Origin: Litorivivens sp041625575
Lineage (GTDB): Bacteria; Pseudomonadota; Gammaproteobacteria; Pseudomonadales; Spongiibacteraceae
Assembly (NCBI GenBank): GCA_041625575.1
Contig: JBFJTG010000051.1
Coordinates: forward strand, 1 to 19,951
DNA: 19,951 bases
Reading direction: 5' to 3'
Position 1 is the first letter of the stretch; the number at the start of each line of letters is the position of its first letter. The translations under genes were made by a program, and so were the position numbers. The notes below the pieces were generated by a model that was not told the DNA's origin, did not search any database, and saw only the letters and a list, made by a program, of their open reading frames with translations. Positions 7,328 to 14,610 of this stretch are shown one piece after another.

Positions 7328-7358
7328 TTTACCCGCCGCAGTCATACCTTATACTGCG
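7328..7358 (+). promoter_or_regulatory. Candidate promoter and overlapping dyad before the antiporter
   Basis: TTTACC (7328-7333) and TATACT (7350-7355) are spaced by 16 bp, in the 68-nt gap after lysR. The -10 hexamer lies within a dyad CGCAGT (7337-7342) - N10 - ACTGCG (7353-7358), perfect over 6 bp per arm. A regulator bound there would block the -10 element. Assessed by eye. Confidence 0.35.
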
Positions 7359-7387
7359 CTGCGTAGGCAACGCTCAGGAGCGAACTA

Positions 7388-8971
7388 TTGGAACCCCTTG
7401 TTATCTTGCTGGCCTTTACCGCGGGCCTGGCTTTTCGAAGTGCCGGTTATCCGCCACTTTTAGGCTATCTGCTGGCCGGCTTCTTTGCACATAGTCTCGG
7501 CCTCGGGCAAGGCGAGGCAATCGCCACCATTTCCGATCTCGGCATAACCCTGCTGCTTTTTACCATCGGGCTCAAACTCAACTTGCGTGAATTAATCGCA
7601 CCGCAAGTATGGGGCGTTGCCAGCTTGCAAATGATCGCGGTGATTCCGCTCACCTGGTTACTGATTGAAGGCGCAGGGATGCTCTTCCCATCACTCGCGC
7701 TGCCCAGTCACACAGCCTCTCTGATTCTCGCCTTCGCCTTGTCCTTTTCCAGCACCGTCTTCACGACAAAAACCTTTGAAGAAAAAGGAGAAACTGTTGC
7801 GCTTCACGCCGCAATCGCCATCGGCATTCTCATTATTCAGGACTTGTTCGCCGTCAGTTATCTCGTCGTGTCGTCAGGCAAATTTCCCACGGTATATGCA
7901 CTGGCGTTAATTGCTCTGCCAATACTGCGGCCACTGCTTAGCAAGTTGCTTGATTGGGTAGGGCACGGCGAATTGCTGGTTTTGTTCGGCTTTGTCATCG
8001 CTCTCGGTGGCGCTGCCTTATTTGAAACGGTAAACCTGAAGGGCGACCTTGGCGCTTTACTCATTGGCATGCTGCTCAATTCAAACCGCAAAAGTACCGA
8101 GTTGTATAAAAGCTTAATCAGCTTTAAAGACATCTTTCTAATCGGCTTTTTCCTGCAAATTGGCTACAACGGATTACCCAATAGCGAGATGCTATTCGTC
8201 GCCCTGGCTTTGGGCCTGCTGATCCTGATTCGACCTGTTATCTACTTTATCTTGCTCACCGCTTTTCGCATGCGCGCGCGCACCGCGCTGCTGGCAGCCT
8301 TGTCTCTGGCCACCTACAGCGAGTTTGGCTTGATCGTGGCTCAAATTGCCGCCGAAGACGGCCTGATGAGTCATGACTGGGTAACGGCAATCGCCTTGGC
8401 CTTATCCCTGTCTTTCTTTGTGGCAACGCCACTCAACAGACGCACCACCGACATTTACAATCGCCTCCAATCCCCGCTGCACCGATTTGAGCGTTCGGGG
8501 CGCGAAGACGAGATGCCGGTGACGCCAGCTGCCGCCGAGATCGTAATCGTTGGCGCCGGCCGGGTCGGCTTGGGGGCTTATCAGTTTATGAGCACCCGCT
8601 ACCCGGGCAACGTTTTGAGCGTTGAAGAAAACACGGAAAAGGCCGCCCAGCACATCGCGAATGGCGTTACCTGCGTCAAGGGCGACGGCAATGACCGCGA
8701 CTTCTGGGCGCGCGCGGATCTGCCGAGTCGGCGCTTGATTCTCGTTAGCCTGACCAACCACAAGGAGAATATCGAGGTTGTAAAACTGCTACAGTCGCTC
8801 AATTACGCAGGCAAACTGGCGGTGGTTTCCCGCTACCCTGATGAAGAGCGGGAGATACGCGACTTGGGCTGCATAACCTTCAACCTCTATGCTGAAGCTG
8901 GTCACGGTTTTGCCGAGCATGTCTTGAGCCAGGTCGCCCCCGCAATTTCAAGTGCGCCACAATCCCCATAA
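7388..8971 (+). CDS. CPA2-family cation:proton antiporter with TrkA-N (RCK) domain
   Basis: Inner-membrane monovalent cation/proton antiporter of the KefB/KefC-like CPA2 group, 527 residues. The N-terminal two thirds hold about a dozen hydrophobic helices, starting with the family-typical GYPPLLGYLLAGFF (about 20-33) and including the SFSSTVFTTK segment that corresponds to the ion-binding unwound helix. After a short linker, a Rossmann-type RCK-N domain starts at about 383 with G389-x-G391-x-x-G394 and ends near 515; no clear RCK-C domain follows, and a glutathione-type Kef regulation is not evident. The start is TTG at 7388, chosen because AGGAG lies 7 nt upstream and the next in-frame ATG is far inside the transporter. 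It is 68 nt after lysR and 74 nt before a receiver gene, so it may respond to osmotic or pH stress together with them. The cation is unknown. Confidence 0.9.
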   Translation: MEPLVILLAFTAGLAFRSAGYPPLLGYLLAGFFAHSLGLGQGEAIATISDLGITLLLFTIGLKLNLRELIAPQVWGVASLQMIAVIPLTWLLIEGAGMLFPSLALPSHTASLILAFALSFSSTVFTTKTFEEKGETVALHAAIAIGILIIQDLFAVSYLVVSSGKFPTVYALALIALPILRPLLSKLLDWVGHGELLVLFGFVIALGGAALFETVNLKGDLGALLIGMLLNSNRKSTELYKSLISFKDIFLIGFFLQIGYNGLPNSEMLFVALALGLLILIRPVIYFILLTAFRMRARTALLAALSLATYSEFGLIVAQIAAEDGLMSHDWVTAIALALSLSFFVATPLNRRTTDIYNRLQSPLHRFERSGREDEMPVTPAAAEIVIVGAGRVGLGAYQFMSTRYPGNVLSVEENTEKAAQHIANGVTCVKGDGNDRDFWARADLPSRRLILVSLTNHKENIEVVKLLQSLNYAGKLAVVSRYPDEEREIRDLGCITFNLYAEAGHGFAEHVLSQVAPAISSAPQSP

Positions 8972-9045
8972 AAACAAGGCCTTATAGCCCCTTTATAGCT
9001 CTGAACGCAAAAATGCTGGTCTGAACTATACTGGAGTTAAGCCCC

Positions 9046-9579
9046 TTGGTAGCCGGCCAGTTCTGCGGCTCACGTGATTTTATGCCCCGAAAAAGCACTG
9101 CTCCCCGCGACCGCCGGCCCCAGCGGCCAATTCAGATCCTTCTGGCTGAAGACTGTCTCGGCGATGTTGCGCTGGTACGAAAGGCACTTGAAACCGTGCA
9201 AGTAGCCACCAAGCTCACCGTGGTTGAAGATGGCGACCAACTGCTTCAGTACTTAATTGACGCCCTAAACCTCGAAAACCAGAAGACCGCGCTGCCTTTC
9301 CCGGATGTCGTTCTGGTTGATTTAAATATGCCCAAGCTCGACGGCTTCAAGGCGCTGGAACTTATCTCGGCGCAAAATGGTGGGCAACCGCTGCCGCTGG
9401 TGGTTATCTCATCCACCTCCATGCCCGAAGACCGGCGTCTCGCCCGCGATTTGGGAGCCAACGCCTTTATCGACAAGGCTTTGGGGCCCTCGGAGTTTAT
9501 TCAGCAATTGCAATTCATTGAGCGACTTCGGCTGGAGCCGGGCACCATTGTCAGCAAGGCATCTGCTCGCAGGCATTAA
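9046..9579 (+). CDS. Stand-alone response regulator receiver (Rcp1-like), RR1
   Basis: Single REC domain without an output domain, 177 residues from a TTG start or 165 from the ATG at 9082. The TTG has GGAG 9 nt upstream and the ATG has no visible ribosome site, so the TTG is preferred; the extra residues lie before the fold. The receiver starts at PIQILLAEDCLGD (acidic pair E-D), has the phospho-acceptor Asp in VVLVDLNMPKLDG (residue 92 from TTG, 80 from ATG), the switch Ser in VVISSTS and the invariant Lys in FIDKALGP. The long loop between helix 2 and strand 3 (LNLENQKTALPFPD) marks the Rcp1-type receivers that pair with phytochrome-like and PAS kinases. It lies 65 nt before the DoxX-kinase operon and probably belongs to that pathway. 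TATACT at 9027-9032 is a possible -10 without a good -35. Confidence 0.9.
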   Translation: MVAGQFCGSRDFMPRKSTAPRDRRPQRPIQILLAEDCLGDVALVRKALETVQVATKLTVVEDGDQLLQYLIDALNLENQKTALPFPDVVLVDLNMPKLDGFKALELISAQNGGQPLPLVVISSTSMPEDRRLARDLGANAFIDKALGPSEFIQQLQFIERLRLEPGTIVSKASARRH

Positions 9580-9644
9580 GTTTACGTTTTAGAACTTTAG
9601 CCTGAGGCAACTGCCGCCCTGTAGGCTCTGCAAGGGAACGCGCC

Positions 9645-10082
9645 ATGAGCGAACAGCCGATACCCGCGCAAACCCGATGGTTGCCCGACTCAAGCGGGAA
9701 AATAGCGGGACTCGCCTTTGTTTTCCTCTGGTTTATGGCTGGCGGTCTGGGCCATTTTTTTGCCCGCGATTTTTTCGCCGCGGCCATGCCCGACTGCTTA
9801 CCGTGGCACTATCCGGCGGTGTATATCAGCGGACTTTTTGAAATAGTCGGCGCGCTTGGCCTGCTGGTGCCGCAATACCGGCATCTGGCGGGTAGTGGTT
9901 TATTCTTACTGACACTGGCCGTCTCACCCGTCAACATACATCAATGGCTACATCCGGCTGATTACCCTGATACCACGGAAACGATGTTGGCTATTCGCTT
10001 GCTGGTACAAGTAGCCTTGCTGGCCTGCATTTACTGGTCAACCCGAGAAAACCTTACACCAGAGAACAATAATTCACGATGA
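9645..10082 (+). CDS. DoxX-like integral membrane protein
   Basis: Small polytopic membrane protein of 145 residues with four predicted helices (about 19-38, 55-76, 81-96 and 117-133). The pattern GGLGHFF...MPDCLPWHYPAV.YISGLFEIVGALGLLVP.YR..AG.GLFLLTLAVSPVNI..W.HP is that of the DoxX/DUF-type four-helix family, whose members have uncertain roles, some in thiosulfate:quinone reduction or redox complexes, many orphan. AAGGGA lies about 9-10 nt before the ATG. Its stop overlaps the start of the histidine kinase (ATGA, 10079-10082), so the two membrane proteins are translationally coupled and may form a sensing complex; that functional link is inference. It sits between the first receiver gene and the kinase. 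Confidence 0.8.
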   Translation: MSEQPIPAQTRWLPDSSGKIAGLAFVFLWFMAGGLGHFFARDFFAAAMPDCLPWHYPAVYISGLFEIVGALGLLVPQYRHLAGSGLFLLTLAVSPVNIHQWLHPADYPDTTETMLAIRLLVQVALLACIYWSTRENLTPENNNSR

Positions 10083-12634
10083 CGCACCAAGGCATTTCTC
10101 ATTTCATTGCAAAGAGCGCTTCGCTACTGGCCGGCCTTGCCGCGATTGTCGTGCTGCTGGGTTGGCATAGCGGCAGCCCCACTATGGTTGGCTTGGGTAT
10201 CAGCCCGGTTGCCATGCATTACAACAATGCACTTGCGGTGCTGTTTTGCGCTCTCTCGCTTTGGTGTTATGCCACCCATTACCGCATGGCAGCTCGCTTA
10301 CTCGCCATCCCGGTTGTTCTCATTGGCGCCGTCCACCTACTGCAGTTTTTGCTGAAAGGCCGCTGGGGTATTGATTTTTGGTTCCACCATATTATTGCCG
10401 ATGCCAGCTTTACGACGACCTTGAATCTCGCACCAAGCGCAGCTGTATCCCTGTCATTATTGGGCGTGGTGCAGTTATCACTCCAACACGGCCAGAGCGC
10501 GGAACCCAGGCGCGAAAAACTGTTGCGCGACGTTGGCCTTTCCGTACTGGTGGTCACCTGCATTTCGCTGTGGGCTGTCGTCGATCAAGGGTCGGCGTAC
10601 GGATGGGGAAATCTGGCGAGAATGGCACCGGCTAGCATTGGGGTATTCGGCCTGCTTGCGGTCGCCTTTATCGCTCTTCCACAATCACCTGAAAACACCA
10701 GATTTCAGCGTAAAACCCTACAAATTTTTGTGCGTTTCCTCGTTCCCGTTGTTATTGGTGCCGCCGTCATCTTGTGGGCCAAACTGGACCGCAACGAGGC
10801 GCAACTCATTAGGGAAACCATCCACCGTCAAACTTTGATGACCGAAGGCGGGCTGCAACACTCGCTTGAGTCCCAGGCTTATTCCCTGCGACGGATGGCT
10901 ATACGTTTGGCGCGACAGACAAATCCCGATTTAGAATCCTGGCGCGCCGATGCGCGCATGTATCTCAATGACCATCAGGGGCTCACGGCTATTGCCTTTA
11001 GCGATGGTTTAAACGATACCCCTGCATGGGTTCTAAAGGACGAAGCACCCGACGATTTTCGCAAAGACGATTTTAGCAAAGCGCTGACGGAAGCCATCCG
11101 AGCGGAAAACAAAGTGGCGATATCCGTACCCAGTGCGCTCAGAGATGGCAGCAGCCAATTTGTCTTGGTCAGCCCCGCCACAGAATCCGGCAGAGGCGGC
11201 GCGGCCATATTCGCCATCTTTGACGGCGAGGCCCTGTTAAAAGGGGTTATCCCGGAGGAGTTCCTCAGGCAGCTCCATGTGGTCGTTACCCTGGGCGATG
11301 CCCACCTATTCGAAACCACGAGCGAACGCGATATTTTTTATCGCTTCTGGGCGATTACCGACGACATGGATTTACTCGGAAAGCGCTGGCAGTTGACCAT
11401 ATGGCCAAGATCCCACTATTACGCCGAGATCCGTACCAACCTGCAGGATATCGTGCTGGTTGCCGGCCTGATTATCGCCGGCCTGCTCATGTACAGCTCC
11501 CTATTATTGGCGCGTGCTGCAATTGCCGCTAGAAATCTGGCGGAAAGCGAGCAGCGCCTGCAGTGGCTGCTCGACAATGCGGGCGAAGGTATATTCGGTC
11601 TCGATTTGAATGGCTGTACGACCTTTCAGAATAGTGCAGCGCAGCGGATTACGGGCTATAGCTTCGAGGAAATGCAGGGCAAGAAACAGCACGACATTAT
11701 CCACCACAGTCGCGCTGATGGCAGTCACTACCCCATTGAAGAGTGCAAAATCTATCGTGTCCTGAAGGAAGGCGGCAGCCACTTTGAGCGAAATGAGGTT
11801 TTCTGGCGCAAGGACGGAAGCTGCTATCCGGTGGAGTACACCACCTCAGCCATCAGTGACGAACAGGGCGAGCTCCATGGCGCTGTCGTCGTGTTTCGGG
11901 ATATTTCCGACTTGGTTGAAATCGAAAACAAACTCAAAGCGACAAACGAGGAACTGGAAAGTTTTGCCTACCTTGCCTCACATGACTTGAAAGCGCCATT
12001 GCGCACTATCAGCAACGCCTCGCAATGGCTCGCCGAAGATCTGGAAGAGCATCTTAACGATGAAGACCGCGAAAATATGGCGCTTCTGCAAAGCCGCGTT
12101 AAGCGCATGGATCAGTTGCTGGAAGATTTACTGAACTACTCACGCATTGGCCGCGTCACCGACGATCGCTTTCGCGACAAGATTAATGGCACCGCCATGA
12201 TGGATAATATTCTCGCGTTATTGTCACCGCCGCCTCATATCAAGGTGAGCTACTCAGACTCCTTTGCCGAGGTCAACGTTGCCAGAATGCCCCTGCAACA
12301 AATGGTGTATAACCTGATCGGAAACGCCATCAAGCACCACGACAAGGAAGAGGGCGCCATTACCGTTAACGCCGAAATACAAAAGAATGACTACCGCATT
12401 AGCGTTACAGATGACGGCCCGGGTATTGACAGTAAATACCACAAAAAGATTTTCGAGATTTTCCGCACCCTCAAACCTCGAGATCAGGTTGAAGGTAGTG
12501 GCATCGGTTTATCCGTAGTGAAAAAATACGCCGATATTTATGGCGGACGCATCGAGGTCAGCTCTACCCTTGGTGAAGGAAGTTGCTTTACGATTATTTG
12601 GCCCAGAAAACCGAAAGAGACGCACACAGCATGA
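10079..12634 (+). CDS. Multi-TM CHASE-like/PAS sensor histidine kinase
   Basis: Membrane sensor kinase of 851 residues. Order: seven hydrophobic helices (about 15-29, 48-66, 72-92, 117-136, 151-168, 183-200, 216-234), an extracytoplasmic region of some 220 residues (236-455) resembling CHASE-type sensors, an eighth helix (457-478), a PAS domain with its PAC tail (about 490-612), a HisKA dimerisation helix with phospho-accepting H635 in ASHDLKAPLR, and an HATPase domain with N box NLIGNAIKHH (about 744-753), G1 DDGPGID (778-784) and G2 GSGIGLS (806-812). All catalytic motifs look intact. The kinase class (SFAYLASHDLKAPLR) typically partners with Rcp1-like receivers. The start overlaps the DoxX stop and the end overlaps the next receiver start (ATGA at 12631-12634). 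The ligand is unknown; the 7-TM module may sense a membrane or redox signal. Confidence 0.93.
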   Translation: MTHQGISHFIAKSASLLAGLAAIVVLLGWHSGSPTMVGLGISPVAMHYNNALAVLFCALSLWCYATHYRMAARLLAIPVVLIGAVHLLQFLLKGRWGIDFWFHHIIADASFTTTLNLAPSAAVSLSLLGVVQLSLQHGQSAEPRREKLLRDVGLSVLVVTCISLWAVVDQGSAYGWGNLARMAPASIGVFGLLAVAFIALPQSPENTRFQRKTLQIFVRFLVPVVIGAAVILWAKLDRNEAQLIRETIHRQTLMTEGGLQHSLESQAYSLRRMAIRLARQTNPDLESWRADARMYLNDHQGLTAIAFSDGLNDTPAWVLKDEAPDDFRKDDFSKALTEAIRAENKVAISVPSALRDGSSQFVLVSPATESGRGGAAIFAIFDGEALLKGVIPEEFLRQLHVVVTLGDAHLFETTSERDIFYRFWAITDDMDLLGKRWQLTIWPRSHYYAEIRTNLQDIVLVAGLIIAGLLMYSSLLLARAAIAARNLAESEQRLQWLLDNAGEGIFGLDLNGCTTFQNSAAQRITGYSFEEMQGKKQHDIIHHSRADGSHYPIEECKIYRVLKEGGSHFERNEVFWRKDGSCYPVEYTTSAISDEQGELHGAVVVFRDISDLVEIENKLKATNEELESFAYLASHDLKAPLRTISNASQWLAEDLEEHLNDEDRENMALLQSRVKRMDQLLEDLLNYSRIGRVTDDRFRDKINGTAMMDNILALLSPPPHIKVSYSDSFAEVNVARMPLQQMVYNLIGNAIKHHDKEEGAITVNAEIQKNDYRISVTDDGPGIDSKYHKKIFEIFRTLKPRDQVEGSGIGLSVVKKYADIYGGRIEVSSTLGEGSCFTIIWPRKPKETHTA

Positions 12635-13071
12635 CACCAGAAAATGTAAATATTCTTCTGCTTGAAGACGATGATGGCGATGCCAAAGCGATACTGCGAG
12701 CACTGCGCAAAGCCAAAGTGGCAAATCCTATTACGCGTGCTATCGACGGCGTAGAAGCCTTGGAAATTCTCGAGGGAACCAACGGCCGTGAAAAACTGCC
12801 GGGACCTCACATGTTGCTCGTAGACATCAATATGCCGCGCATGGACGGCATCGAGTTTCTAACCATTTTGCGCAGCAAGCCAGAGCTCAAGCGTTGCATC
12901 GCCTTTGTGTTAACTACCTCAGCGCGCGATGAGGACGTCATCGCCGCCTATGATTTAAACGTCGCCGGCTACGTGCTCAAAGACAATGCTGGCAATGACT
13001 TTCTTAATCTCATTGAACTGCTTGATTGCTATTGGAGAGTGGTGAAGTTTCCCGGCGACGAGAATTACTGA
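12631..13071 (+). CDS. Stand-alone response regulator receiver (Rcp1-like), RR2
   Basis: Single REC domain of 146 residues. It shows the acidic cluster LLLEDDDGD (9-17), phospho-acceptor D65 in LLVDINMPRMDG, the switch Thr in VLTTSARDED and the conserved Lys in GYVLKDNAG, plus the long helix2-strand3 loop of Rcp1-type receivers. The start at 12631 overlaps the kinase stop by 4 nt; an upstream in-frame TTG at 12583 exists, but would put 16 extra residues before the fold and lie within the kinase gene. As the immediate partner of the PAS kinase it is the most likely first phosphate acceptor. With no output domain it must act by protein contact, by passing phosphate on, or as a phosphate sink. 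A 9-nt gap separates it from the receiver-kinase. Confidence 0.93.
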   Translation: MTPENVNILLLEDDDGDAKAILRALRKAKVANPITRAIDGVEALEILEGTNGREKLPGPHMLLVDINMPRMDGIEFLTILRSKPELKRCIAFVLTTSARDEDVIAAYDLNVAGYVLKDNAGNDFLNLIELLDCYWRVVKFPGDENY

Positions 13072-13080
13072 GGTGCAGCG

Positions 13081-14166
13081 ATGAAGATTCTATTAGTTGA
13101 CGACGACCGCGGAGATCGTGCGCAATTGATACGCGAGTTCGGAAAAACAGGTCTCCATGCGGAGCTGCTACAGGCCACATCAATCTCGGAAGCAATTAGT
13201 GCAATACAAGAGTCCCTGCCGGATTGCGTCATGCTCGACTATCAAATCCCAGGCATAGAGGAGCTGGAAGGATTGGAAAGCCTCCGGGCACTGGACGAAT
13301 TTTTACCGATTATTTTGGTTACCGGATTCGGTGACGAACTGTTAGCTGCGCGCGCCATCAATTCCGGTGCGGACGAATATATTCCCAAGCATGAGCTAAA
13401 CCGCCAAACCTTGGAGTACGCTGTCAATAACGCTATCGAAAAGGCTTCCTTGCGCCGCGAGTTGGCAAGACAACGTAACGAAGTTGATTCCTTTGCTCAT
13501 ATGCTATCTCACGATTTGCGCGCGCCCTTAAATCAAATACAAACCTTTTCCGACATGGTTATTGAAGCCCTGGAGGAAAAAAACTACGAAGACCTGGAAG
13601 TCTTCGTTGGCTTCATGCGCAAGTCCGCCGTTAATGCCAGCCATCTGGTCAAGCTGTTGACCGACTTTTTGGGCACAGATAAACGCGAGCTCCTTATGGA
13701 ACCGGTTGAGCTTGCCGACATTCTCAATGAGGTGGCGCAAACACTCGTGGAGAGCGACTGCAAACTCACACTCAAGCTCGACGACCTTCCCTCGGTAATC
13801 AGCAGCAGTGTCTTGCTGAGACAAATTTTTCAAAACCTGCTGAGCAATGCCTGTAAGTACAATCGCAATGAGCAAGCAGTGGTGAACGTTGCCTGCAAGA
13901 GCGATGCAAACTGCCACCTCATCAGCCTGCAGGACAATGGCATTGGCATGGAAAAATCCGAACTCGAGAATATATTCAAACCCTTTGTCCGCCTGCACGG
14001 CACCAGTGAATTTGAAGGTACAGGTCTGGGCCTGGCAATTTGCGAAAAAAACGCCAAGCGCCTCGGCGGCAGCCTGCGCGTTGAATCTACTCCCGGCAAG
14101 GGTAGTTGCTTCTATCTTAGCCTGCCCGCGGTTGGTGCAGCGGATAGTCACACAGCGCCCGTCTAA
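13081..14166 (+). CDS. Receiver-histidine kinase (REC-HisKA-HATPase), cytoplasmic
   Basis: Soluble two-domain signalling protein of 361 residues. The N-terminal receiver (1-120) has the acidic triad VDDDRGD, phospho-acceptor D53 in VMLDYQIPG, and K in YIPKHEL. A helical linker (about 121-138) leads to HisKA with H144 in LSHDLRAPLN, then HATPase with N box NLLSNACKY (about 253), G1 DNGIGM (from D285) and G2 GTGLGLAI (from 313). No transmembrane segment or DNA-binding domain is seen. This architecture can take phosphate on the receiver and thereby control its own kinase or phosphatase activity. A ribosome site GAGGTG spans the RR2 stop, and the tight spacing places the gene in the DoxX-kinase-RR2 operon. 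It is followed by yebG, which has its own LexA-controlled promoter. Confidence 0.92.
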   Translation: MKILLVDDDRGDRAQLIREFGKTGLHAELLQATSISEAISAIQESLPDCVMLDYQIPGIEELEGLESLRALDEFLPIILVTGFGDELLAARAINSGADEYIPKHELNRQTLEYAVNNAIEKASLRRELARQRNEVDSFAHMLSHDLRAPLNQIQTFSDMVIEALEEKNYEDLEVFVGFMRKSAVNASHLVKLLTDFLGTDKRELLMEPVELADILNEVAQTLVESDCKLTLKLDDLPSVISSSVLLRQIFQNLLSNACKYNRNEQAVVNVACKSDANCHLISLQDNGIGMEKSELENIFKPFVRLHGTSEFEGTGLGLAICEKNAKRLGGSLRVESTPGKGSCFYLSLPAVGAADSHTAPV

Positions 14167-14205
14167 TCCCAGAAAACTTTTCTCGAACAGCGCTTGCGCC
14201 GAATG

Positions 14206-14221
14206 CTGTATTTATATACAG
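14206..14221. promoter_or_regulatory. LexA operator (SOS box) of yebG
   Basis: CTGTATTTATATACAG fits the gammaproteobacterial LexA consensus CTGT-(AT-rich N8)-ACAG exactly. It sits 33 nt before the yebG start and overlaps TATACA (14215-14220), a plausible -10 hexamer, with TTGCGC (14194-14199) upstream. LexA bound here would occlude the promoter until DNA damage. Confidence 0.92.
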
Positions 14222-14253
14222 TGTCCTGAAATCCACTTTTCGGGGAATAAACA

Positions 14254-14541
14254 ATGGCCGTAATTGCCAAATGGATGTGTGACCGGGATAACAGTATGTT
14301 TGACAGCAAAAAAGATGCAGACGCCTACGACAAAATGCTGGAGCTGGCCGAGAACCTGACTCTCTTGCTACAAAAACACGTACCCAGTGCCAATGAAAAA
14401 GAAGCCGAAGAATTCGGTATTTTTCTTGCCCAAAACAAGGATCAGCTTGCTCTGGCCTGCAAGGGCAAAATCGATGAGTTGGAATCTATGGGTGTTAGCA
14501 AATCCGAAGACAATGTTGCGCAGTTAGCCGTAAATAGTTAA
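14254..14541 (+). CDS. yebG: YebG family SOS-inducible protein
   Basis: Small soluble protein of 95 residues matching YebG: it opens MAVIAKWMCDRD and carries the family core FDSKKDADAYDKMLELAENL (about 16-35), closely like E. coli YebG. In E. coli it is a LexA-regulated DNA-damage-inducible protein of unclear biochemical role. A ribosome site CGGGGA lies about 10 nt before the ATG, and a near-perfect LexA operator lies upstream. The gene ends 26 nt before the left arm of a strong bidirectional terminator and converges on the ABC exporter gene, so it looks monocistronic. The C-terminus is an acidic, Ser-rich tail (KSEDNVAQLAVNS), as in relatives. Confidence 0.93.
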   Translation: MAVIAKWMCDRDNSMFDSKKDADAYDKMLELAENLTLLLQKHVPSANEKEAEEFGIFLAQNKDQLALACKGKIDELESMGVSKSEDNVAQLAVNS

Positions 14542-14567
14542 TCGCCGCCCGTCCACACTGAAGTAAC

Positions 14568-14610
14568 AAAGCAAAACCAGCGCCTATTCAGGGAGCGCTG
14601 GTTTTGCTTT
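14568..14610. terminator. Bidirectional Rho-independent terminator, yebG / ABC exporter
   Basis: Perfect 16-bp stem: AAAGCAAAACCAGCGC at 14568-14583 and its complement at 14595-14610, with an 11-nt loop. Both strands end in T-rich arms (GGTTTTGCTTT), so it can stop transcription of both convergent genes. The stop codon of the ABC gene lies in the loop and its last seven codons lie in the right arm. Confidence 0.9.

Noticed and set aside
8983..8999. Short direct repeat TTATAGC after the antiporter
   Set aside because: Two 7-bp copies only; expected by chance and not linked to any element.
9597..9630. Imperfect hairpin (AGCCT...AGGCT with inner GGCA/TGCC) between RR1 and the DoxX-like gene
   Set aside because: Interrupted stem, no T tract; not strong enough to call an attenuator or terminator.
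12583..12630. Upstream TTG start for RR2
   Set aside because: Would add 16 residues not part of the receiver fold; the ATG at 12631 overlaps the kinase stop in the usual ATGA manner.
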